Positions 1 to 8,837 are shown, numbered from the stretch's first letter. The stretch is DNA of 64,000 nt from an uncultured Clostridia bacterium (GCA_944392485.1 CALXWO010000008.1:1-64000), one strand, 5' to 3'. Translations and numbers: made by a program. Notes: generated from the sequence alone by a model not told the origin.

Positions 1-74
1 GTTGAAGGGGACAGTTTGCTAAACTGTTAGGGTTCGTAAGGGCCGCGAGGGTTCAAATCCCTCAGCTTCCGCCA
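1..74 (+). tRNA. tRNA-Ser(GCU), 5' end cut by window edge
   Basis: The segment contains the anticodon arm CAGT-TTGCTAA-ACTG with anticodon GCT (reads AGC/AGT), a long class II variable arm typical of tRNA-Ser, a T arm with GGTTCAAATCC, and an encoded CCA end at 72-74. The 5' acceptor strand and most of the D arm lie before position 1. Confidence 0.88.
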
Positions 75-80
75 AAAAAA

Positions 81-110
81 TAAAGCAATTAAAATTGCTT
101 TATTTTTTTA
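81..110 (+). terminator. Rho-independent terminator after tRNA-Ser
   Basis: Inverted repeat AAAGCAATT / AATTGCTTT followed by a run of T (102-109), seven bases after the tRNA CCA end. Confidence 0.8.
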
Positions 111-362
111 TTTTAGAACTATTTAGTTTTTATATACAATAAAGATAATCTACCCGGTAATTTTATTGAATAACAAATATTAAATAAATAAAATAAATTA
201 AAATAAAATAAATTAAAATAAAATAAATAAAATAAATTAAATAAATAAAATAAAATAAATTAAATAAAATAAATAAAATCAAATAAAATAAAAATAAATT
301 AAATAAAAATAAATTAAATAAATTAAATAAAATAATTTAAAAATGATTATAAAAAAATAAAA

Positions 363-469
363 CAATTTAAAAAATAATTAAAAATTAATTAAATAAAATA
401 ATAAATTTATTTAAAACAACAAAAATATAAAAAAATAAAATATAAAAAAACAGAAATAAAATAAAAAAC
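363..469 (+). repeat. Long direct repeat, left copy
   Basis: About 107 bases that match 1010-1116 with only a few substitutions and one-base indels (for example ACAGAAATAAAAT versus ACGGAAATAAAAT near the right end). The match is too long and ordered to be chance similarity of A-rich sequence. Confidence 0.7.
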
Positions 470-1009
470 AAGAAAAAAATATTATTAAAAAAAATAAATA
501 GATGCGCAGCAAAAACACGATTATGTAAACAACAAACAAATATAACAATTCACTTTTAAAGTTTTTAGGTTGTATATATATAAAAACGGATTAAGAAACA
601 CAATTAATATAATAACAAGTATAAAGTTTTACTATAAAGAATTATTCTATTAATAAAATCTATAAAAAGACAAATAAAAAAGAGACGCAAATACTGAGGA
701 TACTGGCAAAAAAAGAGAAATTTAGGCAAACAAAAACAGTATACATAAAGCAAAAACATCTTAAAAAACTCAATTTTTAAAAAAGTAAATATAATGTAAT
801 TAATATAAAAAGAATAGAATTATAAAGAAATAAAGTCGAAAATTTGAACATAAGTTAAGTAAAAAAACACAAAACAAGGCAAGTATACATAAAACCAAAA
901 GCATAAAAAGTTGTTTGTTAAAAACAGAAAAATAAAACAGATAAAAAAATAAATTAAAATAAATAATTAATTAAACAAAAAAATAAAATAATAAATAAAA
1001 CAATTAAAA

Positions 1010-1116
1010 TAATTTAAAAAATAATTAAAAAATTAATTAAATAAAATAATAATTTTATTTAAAACAACAAAAGTATAAAAAATAAAATATAAAAAAACGG
1101 AAATAAAATAAAAAAA
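1010..1116 (+). repeat. Long direct repeat, right copy
   Basis: Partner of 363-469. The two copies bracket about 540 bases of less repetitive, gene-free sequence. Confidence 0.7.
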
Positions 1117-1265
1117 TAAAATAAATAAAAACAAATTAAAATAAAAAAGATATAATAATTTTAGAAAAAAATTAAAAAAAATAAAAGTAAATTTATTTTA
1201 AAAAATAGTTCTAAATTAAACTTGTCTTTAATAGTATTAAACAAAAACAAAAAAGGAGTTTAATT

Positions 1266-1835
1266 ATGAAAAACAAAAAAATTATTATGTATGTTAGTGT
1301 TGTTTTAATTGTAGTTATTTTAATTGGTGTTGGTTATATTATTTATAATAAATTAAAAAACAAAAATACAAAACCAGAAAATATATCAGAAATTATTCCT
1401 CAAGCAGAAATTACAGAAGAACAATTAAGACAAACAGTAGTTAATTTATATTTTTTAGATGCTAAAACATTAACATTAAAAACAGAAACACGAAAAATTG
1501 ATTCTAAAGAATTAATTAATAATCCATACGAAAAATTAATTAATTTATTAATGCAAGGACCTAAAGATGAAACTCTTTTGAAATTAATTCCAGAAAATAC
1601 TAAATTAAATAGTGTTAAAATTCAAGATAATATATTATATATAGATTTTTCGGAAGATTTTATAAAGGAACAAAACCTTGGTAAAGAACAAGAAGAAATA
1701 ATATTAAAATCAATAGTAAATACAGTAACAGAATTAAATGAGGTTAATAAAGTTGCGTTTTTAATAGACGGTAAAGAAGATAAAGGATTTCCAGATGAAG
1801 GAGTAATATTTAATAAAATTTTTGTAAGAGAATAA
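1266..1835 (+). CDS. GerMN-domain membrane-anchored protein (spore germination/sporulation GerM-like)
   Basis: A 189-residue protein with one N-terminal membrane anchor (about residues 5-27) and an extracytoplasmic domain (about 55-189) of the GerMN type. The domain shows the VNLYFLDA strand, the LMQGPKDE helix segment, and the SVKIQDNILYIDFSEDF and VNKVAFLIDG strands usual for that fold. In Bacillus, GerM is a sporulation/germination lipoprotein. Here there is no lipobox, so the anchor is probably an uncleaved helix. The ATG at 1266 has AAAGGAG upstream. It stands alone, followed by a terminator. The domain assignment is good; the exact role is inferred. Confidence 0.75.
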   Translation: MKNKKIIMYVSVVLIVVILIGVGYIIYNKLKNKNTKPENISEIIPQAEITEEQLRQTVVNLYFLDAKTLTLKTETRKIDSKELINNPYEKLINLLMQGPKDETLLKLIPENTKLNSVKIQDNILYIDFSEDFIKEQNLGKEQEEIILKSIVNTVTELNEVNKVAFLIDGKEDKGFPDEGVIFNKIFVRE

Positions 1836-1881
1836 TTATTTAAAAATTTTATAAAACTTAAAACTTTTAATTGCCTTATTT

Positions 1882-1940
1882 AGATTGCATAAAAAGAATT
1901 CTATTTCTTTTATAGAATTAATTGTGCAATCTTTTTTTTG
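1882..1940 (+). terminator. Terminator after the GerMN gene
   Basis: Outer stem AGATTGCA / TGCAATCT enclosing an inner AGAATTCTA / TAGAATT hairpin, then eight T residues. Confidence 0.75.
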
Positions 1941-2054
1941 TATAAAATTAAATTTATTACATTTATTTTTATTATAATTATTATACATAAATCCCACCTT
2001 GAAAATTAATATATTTTTATGATATATTATATGAAATTAAAATAAATAAAGTTT

Positions 2055-2828
2055 ATGAAATGGGGAATTAATATTTTATTAAAAGAAAATGAACGAATTG
2101 ATGATTTAGAATATAAAAATTTAAAAATTATCCAAAATAAAAAAGGATTTTGTTTTGGAATTGATAGTGTATTATTATCAGATTTTGCAAAAGAAATAAA
2201 AAAAGATTCCAAAGTGTTAGATTTGGGTACAGGGACAGGAATTATTAGTATTTTGTTATGTGGAAAGACTAATTTAAAAGAAATAATCGGTGTAGAAATA
2301 CAAAAAGACGTATATGAAATGGCACAAAGATCAGCTAAATTAAATCAGTTAGAAAATAAATTTAAATTATTAAATGAAGATATAAAAAATTTAAGTAAAA
2401 TATTTCCAACAAATAGTTTTGATGCAATTGTGACAAATCCGCCATATAAAAAAGAAAATACAGGATTAAAAAATGAAAATAAATCATTAGAAATTTCAAG
2501 GCACGAGGTTATGTGTTCAATAAATGATATTGCAATAATTTCTTCTAAACTTTTAAATAATAATTGTTCTTTATATATGGTGCATAGACCAGATAGATTA
2601 ATTGATATTATAGAGGCACTAAGGAAAAATAATTTAGAACCTAAAAAAATAAGATTTGTATATCCTAAAATTAACAAAGCACCAAACTTGGTATTAATTA
2701 AAGCAACAAAAGGAGGAAAGCCTTTTTTAAAGATAGAAAATCCTTTAATTGTATATAAAGAGGATGGAACATATACAAATGAAATATTAGAAATATATAA
2801 TAAAAAAACAAACATTAGAAAAATTTAA
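2055..2828 (+). CDS. tRNA1(Val) (adenine37-N6)-methyltransferase family protein (TrmN6/YabB)
   Basis: A 257-residue class I SAM-dependent methyltransferase. Motif I is VLDLGTGTGIISILL (about residues 54-68) and the catalytic N6-adenine motif is NPPY (about 128-131). The segment NKKGFCFGIDSVLLSDF is characteristic of the YabB/TrmN6 family, which methylates A37 of tRNA-Val. The N terminus is uncertain: the ATG at 2055 has no clear RBS, and family members usually begin about ten residues later, at LLKENERIDDL. No overlap with neighbours. It lies just upstream of rsmI, an arrangement common in Firmicutes. Confidence 0.82.
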   Translation: MKWGINILLKENERIDDLEYKNLKIIQNKKGFCFGIDSVLLSDFAKEIKKDSKVLDLGTGTGIISILLCGKTNLKEIIGVEIQKDVYEMAQRSAKLNQLENKFKLLNEDIKNLSKIFPTNSFDAIVTNPPYKKENTGLKNENKSLEISRHEVMCSINDIAIISSKLLNNNCSLYMVHRPDRLIDIIEALRKNNLEPKKIRFVYPKINKAPNLVLIKATKGGKPFLKIENPLIVYKEDGTYTNEILEIYNKKTNIRKI

Positions 2829-2958
2829 TATTTTAATTTTCAAACGTATGGATTATTAAAAATAAAATATTAAACTAAATTAAAAATATTGTATATTAAA
2901 AAATATTAAATAAAGTTAAAATAAAAGATGTAATTTTATAGAATAAAAGGAGAAGATT

Positions 2959-3793
2959 ATGGAGCGGGAAATTATATTTAGTTGCAACACCAATAGGAAA
3001 TTTAGAAGATATAACAATAAGAGCTATAAATACTTTAAAAAATGTGGATATAATTGCTGCAGAAGACACAAGACATACATTAAAACTTTTAAATCATTTA
3101 AAAATAACAAAACCATTAGTTAGTTATTACAAACAAACCGAGAAAAATAAAAGTGATATTTTAATAAAAAAAATAAAAGAAGGTAAAAGTATTGCACTAG
3201 TCTCTGATGCTGGCACTCCAGCAATATCAGATCCAGGAGAGGAAATTGTAAAAGAAGCTATAAAAAATAATATTAAAATAATACCAATTCCAGGAGCATG
3301 TGCTGCAATAAATGCAATAATATCATCTGGCATAAGTACAAAAGAATTCTTGTTTATTGGATTTTTGCCAGTTAATAAAAAACAAAAAACAGAAAAATTA
3401 CAAGAAATAAAAAATATAAATAAAACAATAATTTTTTATGAGGCTCCACACAAATTAAAAAATACGTTAGAAGAATTAAAAAACAACCTTGGAGATAGAT
3501 ATATTTGTTTAGCAAAAGAAATATCGAAAATTCACGAAGAATTTATAAGAGGAACTATATCTGAGTGTTTAGAAAAATTGCAAGAAATAAAAGGCGAATT
3601 TGTAATAATTGTAGAAGGCAACAAAAAAAATATTCAAGAGCAAAAAAAAGATATTTTAAATAATTTAACACTAGAAGAACATTTTGAATATTATAAAAAT
3701 CAAAATTATGAAAAAAAAGAAATAATAAAAATGATAGCAAAAGATAGAAATACAAATAAAAATGAAATTTATCAATATTTTATAAAAGAATAA
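2959..3793 (+). CDS. rsmI: 16S rRNA (cytidine1402-2'-O)-methyltransferase RsmI, read through a +1 shift at CGG codon 3
   Basis: RsmI 2'-O-methylates C1402 of 16S rRNA. Translation starts at ATG 2959 behind AAAAGGAGAAG: ATG GAG, then CGG at 2965. Skipping C2965 gives Met-Glu-Gly and then KLYLVATPIGNLEDITIRA, the expected RsmI N terminus, in frame to the TAA at 3793 (277 residues). Without the skip the frame ends near 3121. Starting at the in-frame ATG at 3044 would delete the conserved VATPIGN motif, so that start is wrong. Further family motifs are AAEDTRHT, SDAGTPAISDPG and PGACAAINA. A bidirectional terminator follows. Confidence 0.88.
2965..2968 (+). other. CGG(G) +1 recoding site in rsmI
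   Basis: Context GAG CGG GAA. Omitting C2965 restores the RsmI frame and supplies Gly at residue 3, matching the usual GKLYLVATPIGN start. This site lies only two codons from the start codon. Confidence 0.8.
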
Positions 3794-3820
3794 AGAACTG
3801 TAATATTACAGTTCTTTATT
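3792..3820. terminator. Bidirectional terminator between rsmI and abrB-like gene
   Basis: AAAGAACTGTAA / TTACAGTTCTTT hairpin between two convergent genes, with A-rich and T-rich flanks serving both directions. Confidence 0.8.
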
Positions 3821-3831
3821 CTTTATTATTT

Positions 3832-4083
3832 TTATTCTGCTTTTAAACTTGAAATTTTATTTGCGCATTTTTCACAAATTAATTTTCCTTGGTAGTCAAT
3901 TAATTTTTTTGAGTTTCCACAAAAAATACAATTTGGTTCATATTTTTTTAATATTATCGAAGAACCATCTACATATATTTCCATCGGATCTTTTTCGGTA
4001 ATTCCAAACTTATTTCTTAATTCGATTGGTAAAACCACCCTTCCTAATTCATCTACTCTTCTTATAATTCCTGTTGATTTCAT
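3832..4083 (-). CDS. AbrB/SpoVT-type transition-state regulator with C-terminal zinc ribbon
   Basis: An 83-residue DNA-binding regulator. The swapped-hairpin AbrB domain occupies residues 1-50, with MKSTGIIRRVDELGRVVLP and the RNKFGI segment. A second part carries two CxxC pairs (CIFCGN, CEKC), likely a zinc ribbon, a common arrangement in clostridial AbrB relatives. The start at 4083 is chosen because AAGGGGG precedes it; the frame runs 19 codons further upstream without an RBS. Transcribed convergently with rsmI. Targets are unknown. Confidence 0.85.
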   Translation of the reverse strand: MKSTGIIRRVDELGRVVLPIELRNKFGITEKDPMEIYVDGSSIILKKYEPNCIFCGNSKKLIDYQGKLICEKCANKISSLKAE

Positions 4084-4244
4084 AATACGCCCCCTTAAAA
4101 TTACATTTTTCGACATTTCGACTTTATTAAATAATATCACAAAAAATATAAAAGGTCAACGGTTATTTTCCTTTTTTTGTAAATAATTTTTATCATATAA
4201 AAAAGGCGTAAGAATAAAATGTAAATAAAGATTGGAGAATATGC

Positions 4245-4820
4245 ATGTTAAATATAATTTGGCCAGTATTTCTAATATTGTCATTTTTGTATGGAATTAT
4301 AAGCGGAAGAGTATCGGAAATTAACACATCTATATTTGATTCGACAAAATCTGCAATTGAGCTTTCTCTTTCTCTCTTAGGAACTATTTGTTTGTGGAAC
4401 GGAATTATGCAAATAGCTTCTAAAACAAGAATTATAAAATTTTTAGAAAAAATATTAAATCCAATAACAAAAAAAATATTTCCTGATATAAATAAAAATG
4501 AAATTATTCACAAAGAAATAACAATGAATATAATTGCAAATATTATGGGATTAGGTAATGCGGCAACACCTTTAGGATTAAAAGCAATGAAATCCTTGCA
4601 GAAAAAAAATAAAGAAAAAAACAAACTATCAAATTCAATGGTAATGCTTATTGTATTAAACACAGCATCAATTCAGATTATTCCAACAACGGTAATTGCT
4701 ATAAGAAGTTCATTAGGTTCAAATAATCCTGCACAAATGATGGTTCCTGTTTGGATATCTACTATTCTTTCAGCAAGTGCAGCTATTCTTTTTGCTAAAT
4801 TATTAATGAAAAAATATTAA
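4245..4820 (+). CDS. spmA: Spore maturation protein A
   Basis: A 191-residue nucleoside-recognition (Gate) domain membrane protein. Several hydrophobic helices surround the conserved NIMGLGNAATPLGLKAM segment (about residues 100-117) and the NTASIQIIPTT segment. SpmA and SpmB are needed for normal spore core dehydration in Bacillus and Clostridium. ATG 4245 follows TTGGAG. spmB begins 12 bases after the stop, so the pair is one operon. Confidence 0.92.
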   Translation: MLNIIWPVFLILSFLYGIISGRVSEINTSIFDSTKSAIELSLSLLGTICLWNGIMQIASKTRIIKFLEKILNPITKKIFPDINKNEIIHKEITMNIIANIMGLGNAATPLGLKAMKSLQKKNKEKNKLSNSMVMLIVLNTASIQIIPTTVIAIRSSLGSNNPAQMMVPVWISTILSASAAILFAKLLMKKY

Positions 4821-4832
4821 AGGAGATGAAGT

Positions 4833-5360
4833 ATGCAAGTACTTAATTATATATCTAATTTAGCAATTCCTTTTACAATCTTAATAGTATTAATATATGG
4901 GCTTATAGAAAAAAACAAAGTGTTTGATACTTTTTTAGAAGGAGCAAGAGAAGGAATAGAAATTGTGATAAAAATATTTCCTACACTTATAGGACTTTTT
5001 GTAGCTATTGGTGCATTGAGGTCTTCAGGTGTATTAGATTTTATAATAAAAATAATAAGTCCTGTAATTAGTTTTTTTCATATTCCTCCAGAAATTATGC
5101 CACTTGCAATACTTAGGCCAATTTCCGGCAGTGCTTCTATTGCTATAGGTAGTGATATTATGACTAAATACGGTGTGGATAGTAAATTAGGATTAATTGC
5201 CTCAACTATTATGGGCTCAACTGAAACAACATTTTATACAATAGCTATTTATACAAGTGTTGTAGGAATAAAAAAAATAAGACATGTATTAATTGCAGGA
5301 TTAGTAGGAGATTTAATAGGAATTTTAAGTTCTGTAATAATTTGGAATATTATGTCGTAA
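4833..5360 (+). CDS. spmB: Spore maturation protein B
   Basis: A 175-residue membrane protein of the same Gate-domain family as SpmA, with the signature PLAILRPISGSASIAI (about residues 89-104) and GSTETTFYTIAIY (about 129-141). RBS AAAGGAGATG precedes ATG 4833. It is the partner of spmA in spore core dehydration. Immediately downstream is a strong sigma-A type promoter for the next unit. Confidence 0.93.
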   Translation: MQVLNYISNLAIPFTILIVLIYGLIEKNKVFDTFLEGAREGIEIVIKIFPTLIGLFVAIGALRSSGVLDFIIKIISPVISFFHIPPEIMPLAILRPISGSASIAIGSDIMTKYGVDSKLGLIASTIMGSTETTFYTIAIYTSVVGIKKIRHVLIAGLVGDLIGILSSVIIWNIMS

Positions 5361-5368
5361 AAATTTTG

Positions 5369-5397
5369 TTGACATTTTTTGGAAACGGGAGTATTAT
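5369..5397 (+). promoter_or_regulatory. Sigma-A-type promoter downstream of spmB
   Basis: TTGACA (5369-5374), 17-base spacer, TATTAT (5392-5397). Directs transcription into the 5445 small ORF and the candidate RNA after it. Confidence 0.65.
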
Positions 5398-5444
5398 ATC
5401 TATATAATATAAATATATTTTTATTCAAAGCTTAAGGTGAAAGA

Positions 5445-5546
5445 ATGTTTTTTAGATTCTTATTATTTTTTCTTATAATTTTTACTGTCAGAAAAATTCT
5501 TATAAAAATTTTCACAAAAAAAGTATTAAAAAAAATAAGTGAATAA
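5445..5546 (+). CDS. Small hydrophobic-basic protein (33 residues), unrecognised
   Basis: ATG 5445 is preceded by AAGGTGAAAG at good spacing and the frame runs to TAA 5546. Residues 2-14 are strongly hydrophobic, followed by a lysine/arginine-rich tail, as in small membrane-associated peptides. I cannot assign a family. The strong promoter about 50 bases upstream and the RBS argue that it is expressed. It could also be only the leader of the structured RNA that follows. Confidence 0.4.
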   Translation: MFFRFLLFFLIIFTVRKILIKIFTKKVLKKISE

Positions 5547-5559
5547 AAAATTAAAATTT

Positions 5560-5750
5560 AATACAAAACTATTAAGTTTATTTGAGATATTTAAGTTTTT
5601 TATCTTGCAGGGAAGTAAAAAGAGATTATTTATAGAAACGCTCATAGTATAAATAATTTTTATCTTCTTTTCCCTGCATGCCCCCAATATATTTTAGGTC
5701 TATAAAGATTTTATTCAAAATGGAAGGATAAAAATCCTTCCTTCTTTCTT
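5560..5750 (+). ncRNA. Candidate structured RNA with terminator (possibly 6S-like)
   Basis: Eight-base stem GCAGGGAA (5607-5614) / TTCCCTGC (5670-5677), an inner ATTTATA / TATAAAT stem with an internal bulge, then a CCCCC segment and a terminator hairpin GGAAGGAT / ATCCTTCC (5722-5741) with a T-rich tail. A long bulged rod ending in a terminator is compatible with 6S RNA, but I see no diagnostic 6S sequence. No coding sequence is present in this 200-base stretch. Confidence 0.35.
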
Positions 5751-5763
5751 GCTATTAAAACAT

Positions 5764-6543
5764 TTATATAACGTTAAAAAGGTCACTTGGTTCATTTCTA
5801 GGAGCAATATTTATAGATATATTTTTGTTTTGAGAAAGTTCATCTACAACAGTTTGGTAAGCAAGCTCTGGGAAGTTGTTTTCTTTACTTAAATGTATTA
5901 GCAATGCTTGGGTTAATCCAAAATTACAAAGATTAGATAAAACTTTACCTGCAGAGGAATTAGAAAGATGGCCTTTTTTTCCCGAAATTCTTTCTTTTAA
6001 AATATAAGGATAACGAGAGCATTTAAGTATATTAGGATCATAGTTTGCTTCTAATAATATAGAAGAACTGTTTTTTAAATTTTCTAACAAATCTTCTGTA
6101 ACACAACCTATATCTGTAGCAATGCTTATTTTTTTGTTAGAGTTATAAATATTAAAACCACAAGGATCTGCGGCATCGTGAGAAATTTTAAATGCAAATA
6201 TTTTTAAATCTCCAATTGAAAAGTTTTCCAGCATATTAAAAATTTTTTTATTATCAGAAGATATTTTATCAGAAATTTCAGGAATTGCGTTCCATGTTTT
6301 TTTATTTGCGTAAATTGGTATATTATATTTAGCAGATAAATTAGCCAAACTTTTTGTGTGGTCAGTATGCTCATGAGTAACTAAAATTCCTTGAATATTA
6401 TTGATAGAAACATTTAATTTATCAAGAGCAGTTAAAATTTTTTTAGTACTAACACCTGCATCAATTAAAATTTGTGTTTTATTGGATTCTACAAAAAAAC
6501 TGTTTCCAGAACTTCCGCTATATAAACTGCAGTATCTTAACAT
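5764..6543 (-). CDS. Metallo-beta-lactamase-fold hydrolase, WalJ/YycJ family
   Basis: A 259-residue MBL-fold protein. Metal ligands appear in THEHTDH (about residues 56-62), in the ISHDAADP histidine (about 120) and in a later Asp (TDIG, about 143). The LYSGSSGNSFFVE start and ERISGKKGHLSNSSAG segment are typical of YycJ/WalJ, a putative 5'-3' DNA exonuclease linked to coordination of cell division and DNA repair. In many Firmicutes it belongs to the walRK operon; here it is beside murA. ATG 6543 is the natural start. murA lies 30 bases upstream on the same strand. Confidence 0.85.
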   Translation of the reverse strand: MLRYCSLYSGSSGNSFFVESNKTQILIDAGVSTKKILTALDKLNVSINNIQGILVTHEHTDHTKSLANLSAKYNIPIYANKKTWNAIPEISDKISSDNKKIFNMLENFSIGDLKIFAFKISHDAADPCGFNIYNSNKKISIATDIGCVTEDLLENLKNSSSILLEANYDPNILKCSRYPYILKERISGKKGHLSNSSAGKVLSNLCNFGLTQALLIHLSKENNFPELAYQTVVDELSQNKNISINIAPRNEPSDLFNVI

Positions 6544-6573
6544 TATTATTCATCCTTTGCTATAAAATTAATA

Positions 6574-7833
6574 TTATTCATTTATTCTTTCTATTTTTGC
6601 ACCTATTTTTCTGAATTTTTCTTCTATGTTTTCGTAACCTCTATCAATATGTTCTAAATTATATACTTCTGTAGTACCTTCTGCAGAAACTCCTGCTATA
6701 ATAAGTGCAGCACCAGCTCTTAAATCTGTAGAATAAACAGATGCACCATAAAGTTTTTCAACACCTTCAAAAATTGCTGATTTTCCTTGAGCGGTTATTT
6801 GAGCTCCCATTTTATTTAATTCGTTTGTATATTGAAATCTTGATTCCCAAATGCTTTCATTAATAATACTTGTTCCATCAGCAAGAGAAAGAACAACACC
6901 CATTTGTGGTTGAAGGTCAGTTGGAAAACCAGGATATGGTAAAGTTTTAATAATTGCTTTTGTAGGCCTTTTGTCATACCAAACCCTTACAGTATCAGCA
7001 TTCATTTCTACATTTCCGCCAATTTCTAGAATTTTAGCAGTTATACATTCTAAATGTTTTGTTATACAATTTTTTATTACCAAATCACCTTTAGAAGCAA
7101 TGGCAGCTAGCATAAAGGTTCCAGCTTCTATTTGGTCAGGAACAACAGAATAAGTTTGCCCACCCTTTAGGGATTTTACACCATTAATTTTAATCATATC
7201 TGTACCAGCACCACGAATATCTGCACCCATAGTATTTAAAAAATTTGCAATATCTACAATATGAGGTTCTTTTGCTGCATTATCAATAACAGTAGTTCCT
7301 TCTGCTAAAACACTTGCTAACATGACATTTATTGTAGCACCAACAGAAACAATATCCATATAAACATTAGTTCCAACTAATTTTTTTGCTTTTGCAATTA
7401 CATTACCACCGGAAATTTCTACTTCTGCACCAAGTGCTTCAAATCCTTTAATATGTTGATCTATAGGTCTTGCACCAAGATTACACCCACCAGGAAGACC
7501 AACTTCTATTTCTTTTTTTCTTCCTAACATAGAACCAATTAAGTAATAGGAAGCTCTAAATTTACGAGTTAAATCTATAGGAGCAATAGTATTATTTATA
7601 TTTCTAGTATCAATTTCTATACTATTTTTATCTAGCCATTTAATTTTAGCACCTAAACCTTCTAAAATTTCACATGAAAGTTTAACATCAACTATATTTG
7701 GCAAGTTATTAATAATGCAAATTCCATCAATTAGCAGTGTTGCTGGAAGTATAGCCACTGCAGAATTTTTTGCACCGCTTATATTAACTTCTCCTTTTAA
7801 TGGTGTTGGTCCATTTATAACTAATTTTTGCAT
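6574..7833 (-). CDS. murA: UDP-N-acetylglucosamine 1-carboxyvinyltransferase
   Basis: MurA transfers enolpyruvate from PEP to UDP-GlcNAc, the first committed step of peptidoglycan synthesis in the cytoplasm. The 419-residue length is normal. Visible motifs are GAKNSAVAILPA near residue 20 (Lys and Asn contact substrate), LPGGCNLGARPIDQHI carrying the catalytic Cys (about 115), and the C-terminal DLRAGAALIIAG. An RBS (AAAGGGGG in transcript sense) precedes ATG 7833. It is probably co-transcribed with the MBL-fold gene downstream. Confidence 0.95.
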   Translation of the reverse strand: MQKLVINGPTPLKGEVNISGAKNSAVAILPATLLIDGICIINNLPNIVDVKLSCEILEGLGAKIKWLDKNSIEIDTRNINNTIAPIDLTRKFRASYYLIGSMLGRKKEIEVGLPGGCNLGARPIDQHIKGFEALGAEVEISGGNVIAKAKKLVGTNVYMDIVSVGATINVMLASVLAEGTTVIDNAAKEPHIVDIANFLNTMGADIRGAGTDMIKINGVKSLKGGQTYSVVPDQIEAGTFMLAAIASKGDLVIKNCITKHLECITAKILEIGGNVEMNADTVRVWYDKRPTKAIIKTLPYPGFPTDLQPQMGVVLSLADGTSIINESIWESRFQYTNELNKMGAQITAQGKSAIFEGVEKLYGASVYSTDLRAGAALIIAGVSAEGTTEVYNLEHIDRGYENIEEKFRKIGAKIERINE

Positions 7834-7940
7834 ATTATCCCCCTTTTCTAAAAAATAGTATTTTTAGAAATATAAATTTTAGTAAAAATAATTTTATAAA
7901 TATTATTATAAAAGAAGTTAAATTAAAAATGTTACGAAAT

Positions 7941-7970
7941 AAAATAGAGTGTATAATTACACTCTATTCT
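7941..7970 (-). terminator. Terminator downstream of spoIIR
   Basis: AATAGAGTGTA / TACACTCTATT hairpin followed by T residues in the minus direction, between spoIIR and murA. Confidence 0.7.
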
Positions 7971-8017
7971 ATTAAAATATATCATAAAAATAGTATTATT
8001 ACAATATATAAAAACTA

Positions 8018-8680
8018 TTAAATTTGAGCCAACTTAACTCCAATATTTTGGAACATTTCTACTATTTTAAATTTAAAAGTCATATCTGATGAATCTTTTG
8101 AAATCAAAGAATATTCTTCTTCACTTACATTATCTTTTATAACAGATTTAGATTCTTCTGGAACAACACCTGAAGTTACATCAACAAAACAAAGAGGAGG
8201 AAACATTACACACCACCAATTTTGTCCTTTAGCATCACCAATTTCTATTCTAAGAGCATCATAAATACCAGAAGGCAAAGAAATATCTCCATAAGATTTA
8301 GTAGGAAATGCAAACTTACCTATTTTTACTTCTACAGGATACGTATATCCATTTTCATATATAGTTTCTTGAGCAATTTCTTTAAAAGTACTAATATTTT
8401 TGTTTATTAAAGCAATAATTTCTTCTTTAGAATTTACATCTTTAGAAATGGTATTCATATAATTTAAAATATTATCTCTTACAATATATTTTAAATTTTG
8501 ATCTTCTATAGAATCACTATTTGCAATTACATGTAATCTAAAAACAGCATTTTGTATATCAGAAGATACAGCATTGACATATGAAAAAGCACAAAAAAGA
8601 GTATATATAAATAAAAGAAAAAATAATAATAATAAACGTTTTAAATTTATATTTAAAATAAAATTTTTAAAATTAATCAT
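8018..8680 (-). CDS. spoIIR: Stage II sporulation protein R
   Basis: SpoIIR is made in the forespore under sigma-F, is secreted into the intermembrane space, and triggers SpoIIGA to process pro-sigma-E. The 220-residue product has an N-terminal signal/anchor (about 14-36) and the SpoIIR core: FRLHVIANSDSIEDQ and LKYIVRDNIL, the serine-rich LPSGIYDALRIEIG, and NWWCVMFPPLCFVD. The start at 8680 is supported by GGAGGATTATA before ATG; the frame continues upstream for about 70 codons without support. SpoIIGA and sigma-E themselves are at 56.8-58.5 kb. Confidence 0.93.
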   Translation of the reverse strand: MINFKNFILNINLKRLLLLFFLLFIYTLFCAFSYVNAVSSDIQNAVFRLHVIANSDSIEDQNLKYIVRDNILNYMNTISKDVNSKEEIIALINKNISTFKEIAQETIYENGYTYPVEVKIGKFAFPTKSYGDISLPSGIYDALRIEIGDAKGQNWWCVMFPPLCFVDVTSGVVPEESKSVIKDNVSEEEYSLISKDSSDMTFKFKIVEMFQNIGVKLAQI

Positions 8681-8808
8681 TATAATCCTCCAAAAATATA
8701 ATTTCCTATTAATTAAAAAATTGTAAATAAATCTCTTTAAAAAAAGTATTAACCAAAATTTTAAAAATATACATAGAATAGTTGTCGAATTTATGAACAC
8801 GAAAACAA

Positions 8809-8837
8809 TTGACAGCATAGAAGAAAAATGGTAAAAT
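8809..8837 (+). promoter_or_regulatory. Sigma-A promoter for the 8871 gene
   Basis: TTGACA (8809-8814), 17-base spacer, TAAAAT (8832-8837), 33 bases before ATG 8871. Confidence 0.75.

Larger units (their letters stand above)
111..1265. other. 1.15-kb A-rich low-complexity intergenic region
   Basis: No open reading frame of useful length is present. The + strand is strongly enriched in A over T and made largely of interleaved AAATAAAATAAATT-type units (about 175-480 and 940-1200), around a more complex core (about 480-940). A RBS-like AAAAAGGAG at its right end belongs to the next gene. I see no RNA gene or origin signature. Confidence 0.7.

Noticed and set aside
3127..3333. Antisense frames such as this one overlapping conserved genes
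   Set aside because: They are shadows of rsmI and similar genes, with no RBS, family similarity or independent support.
7861..8830. Sigma-F/sigma-G promoter for spoIIR
   Set aside because: A GTATA...GGTTAATA-like pair exists upstream of 8680, but its ~13-base spacing is too short to support the call.
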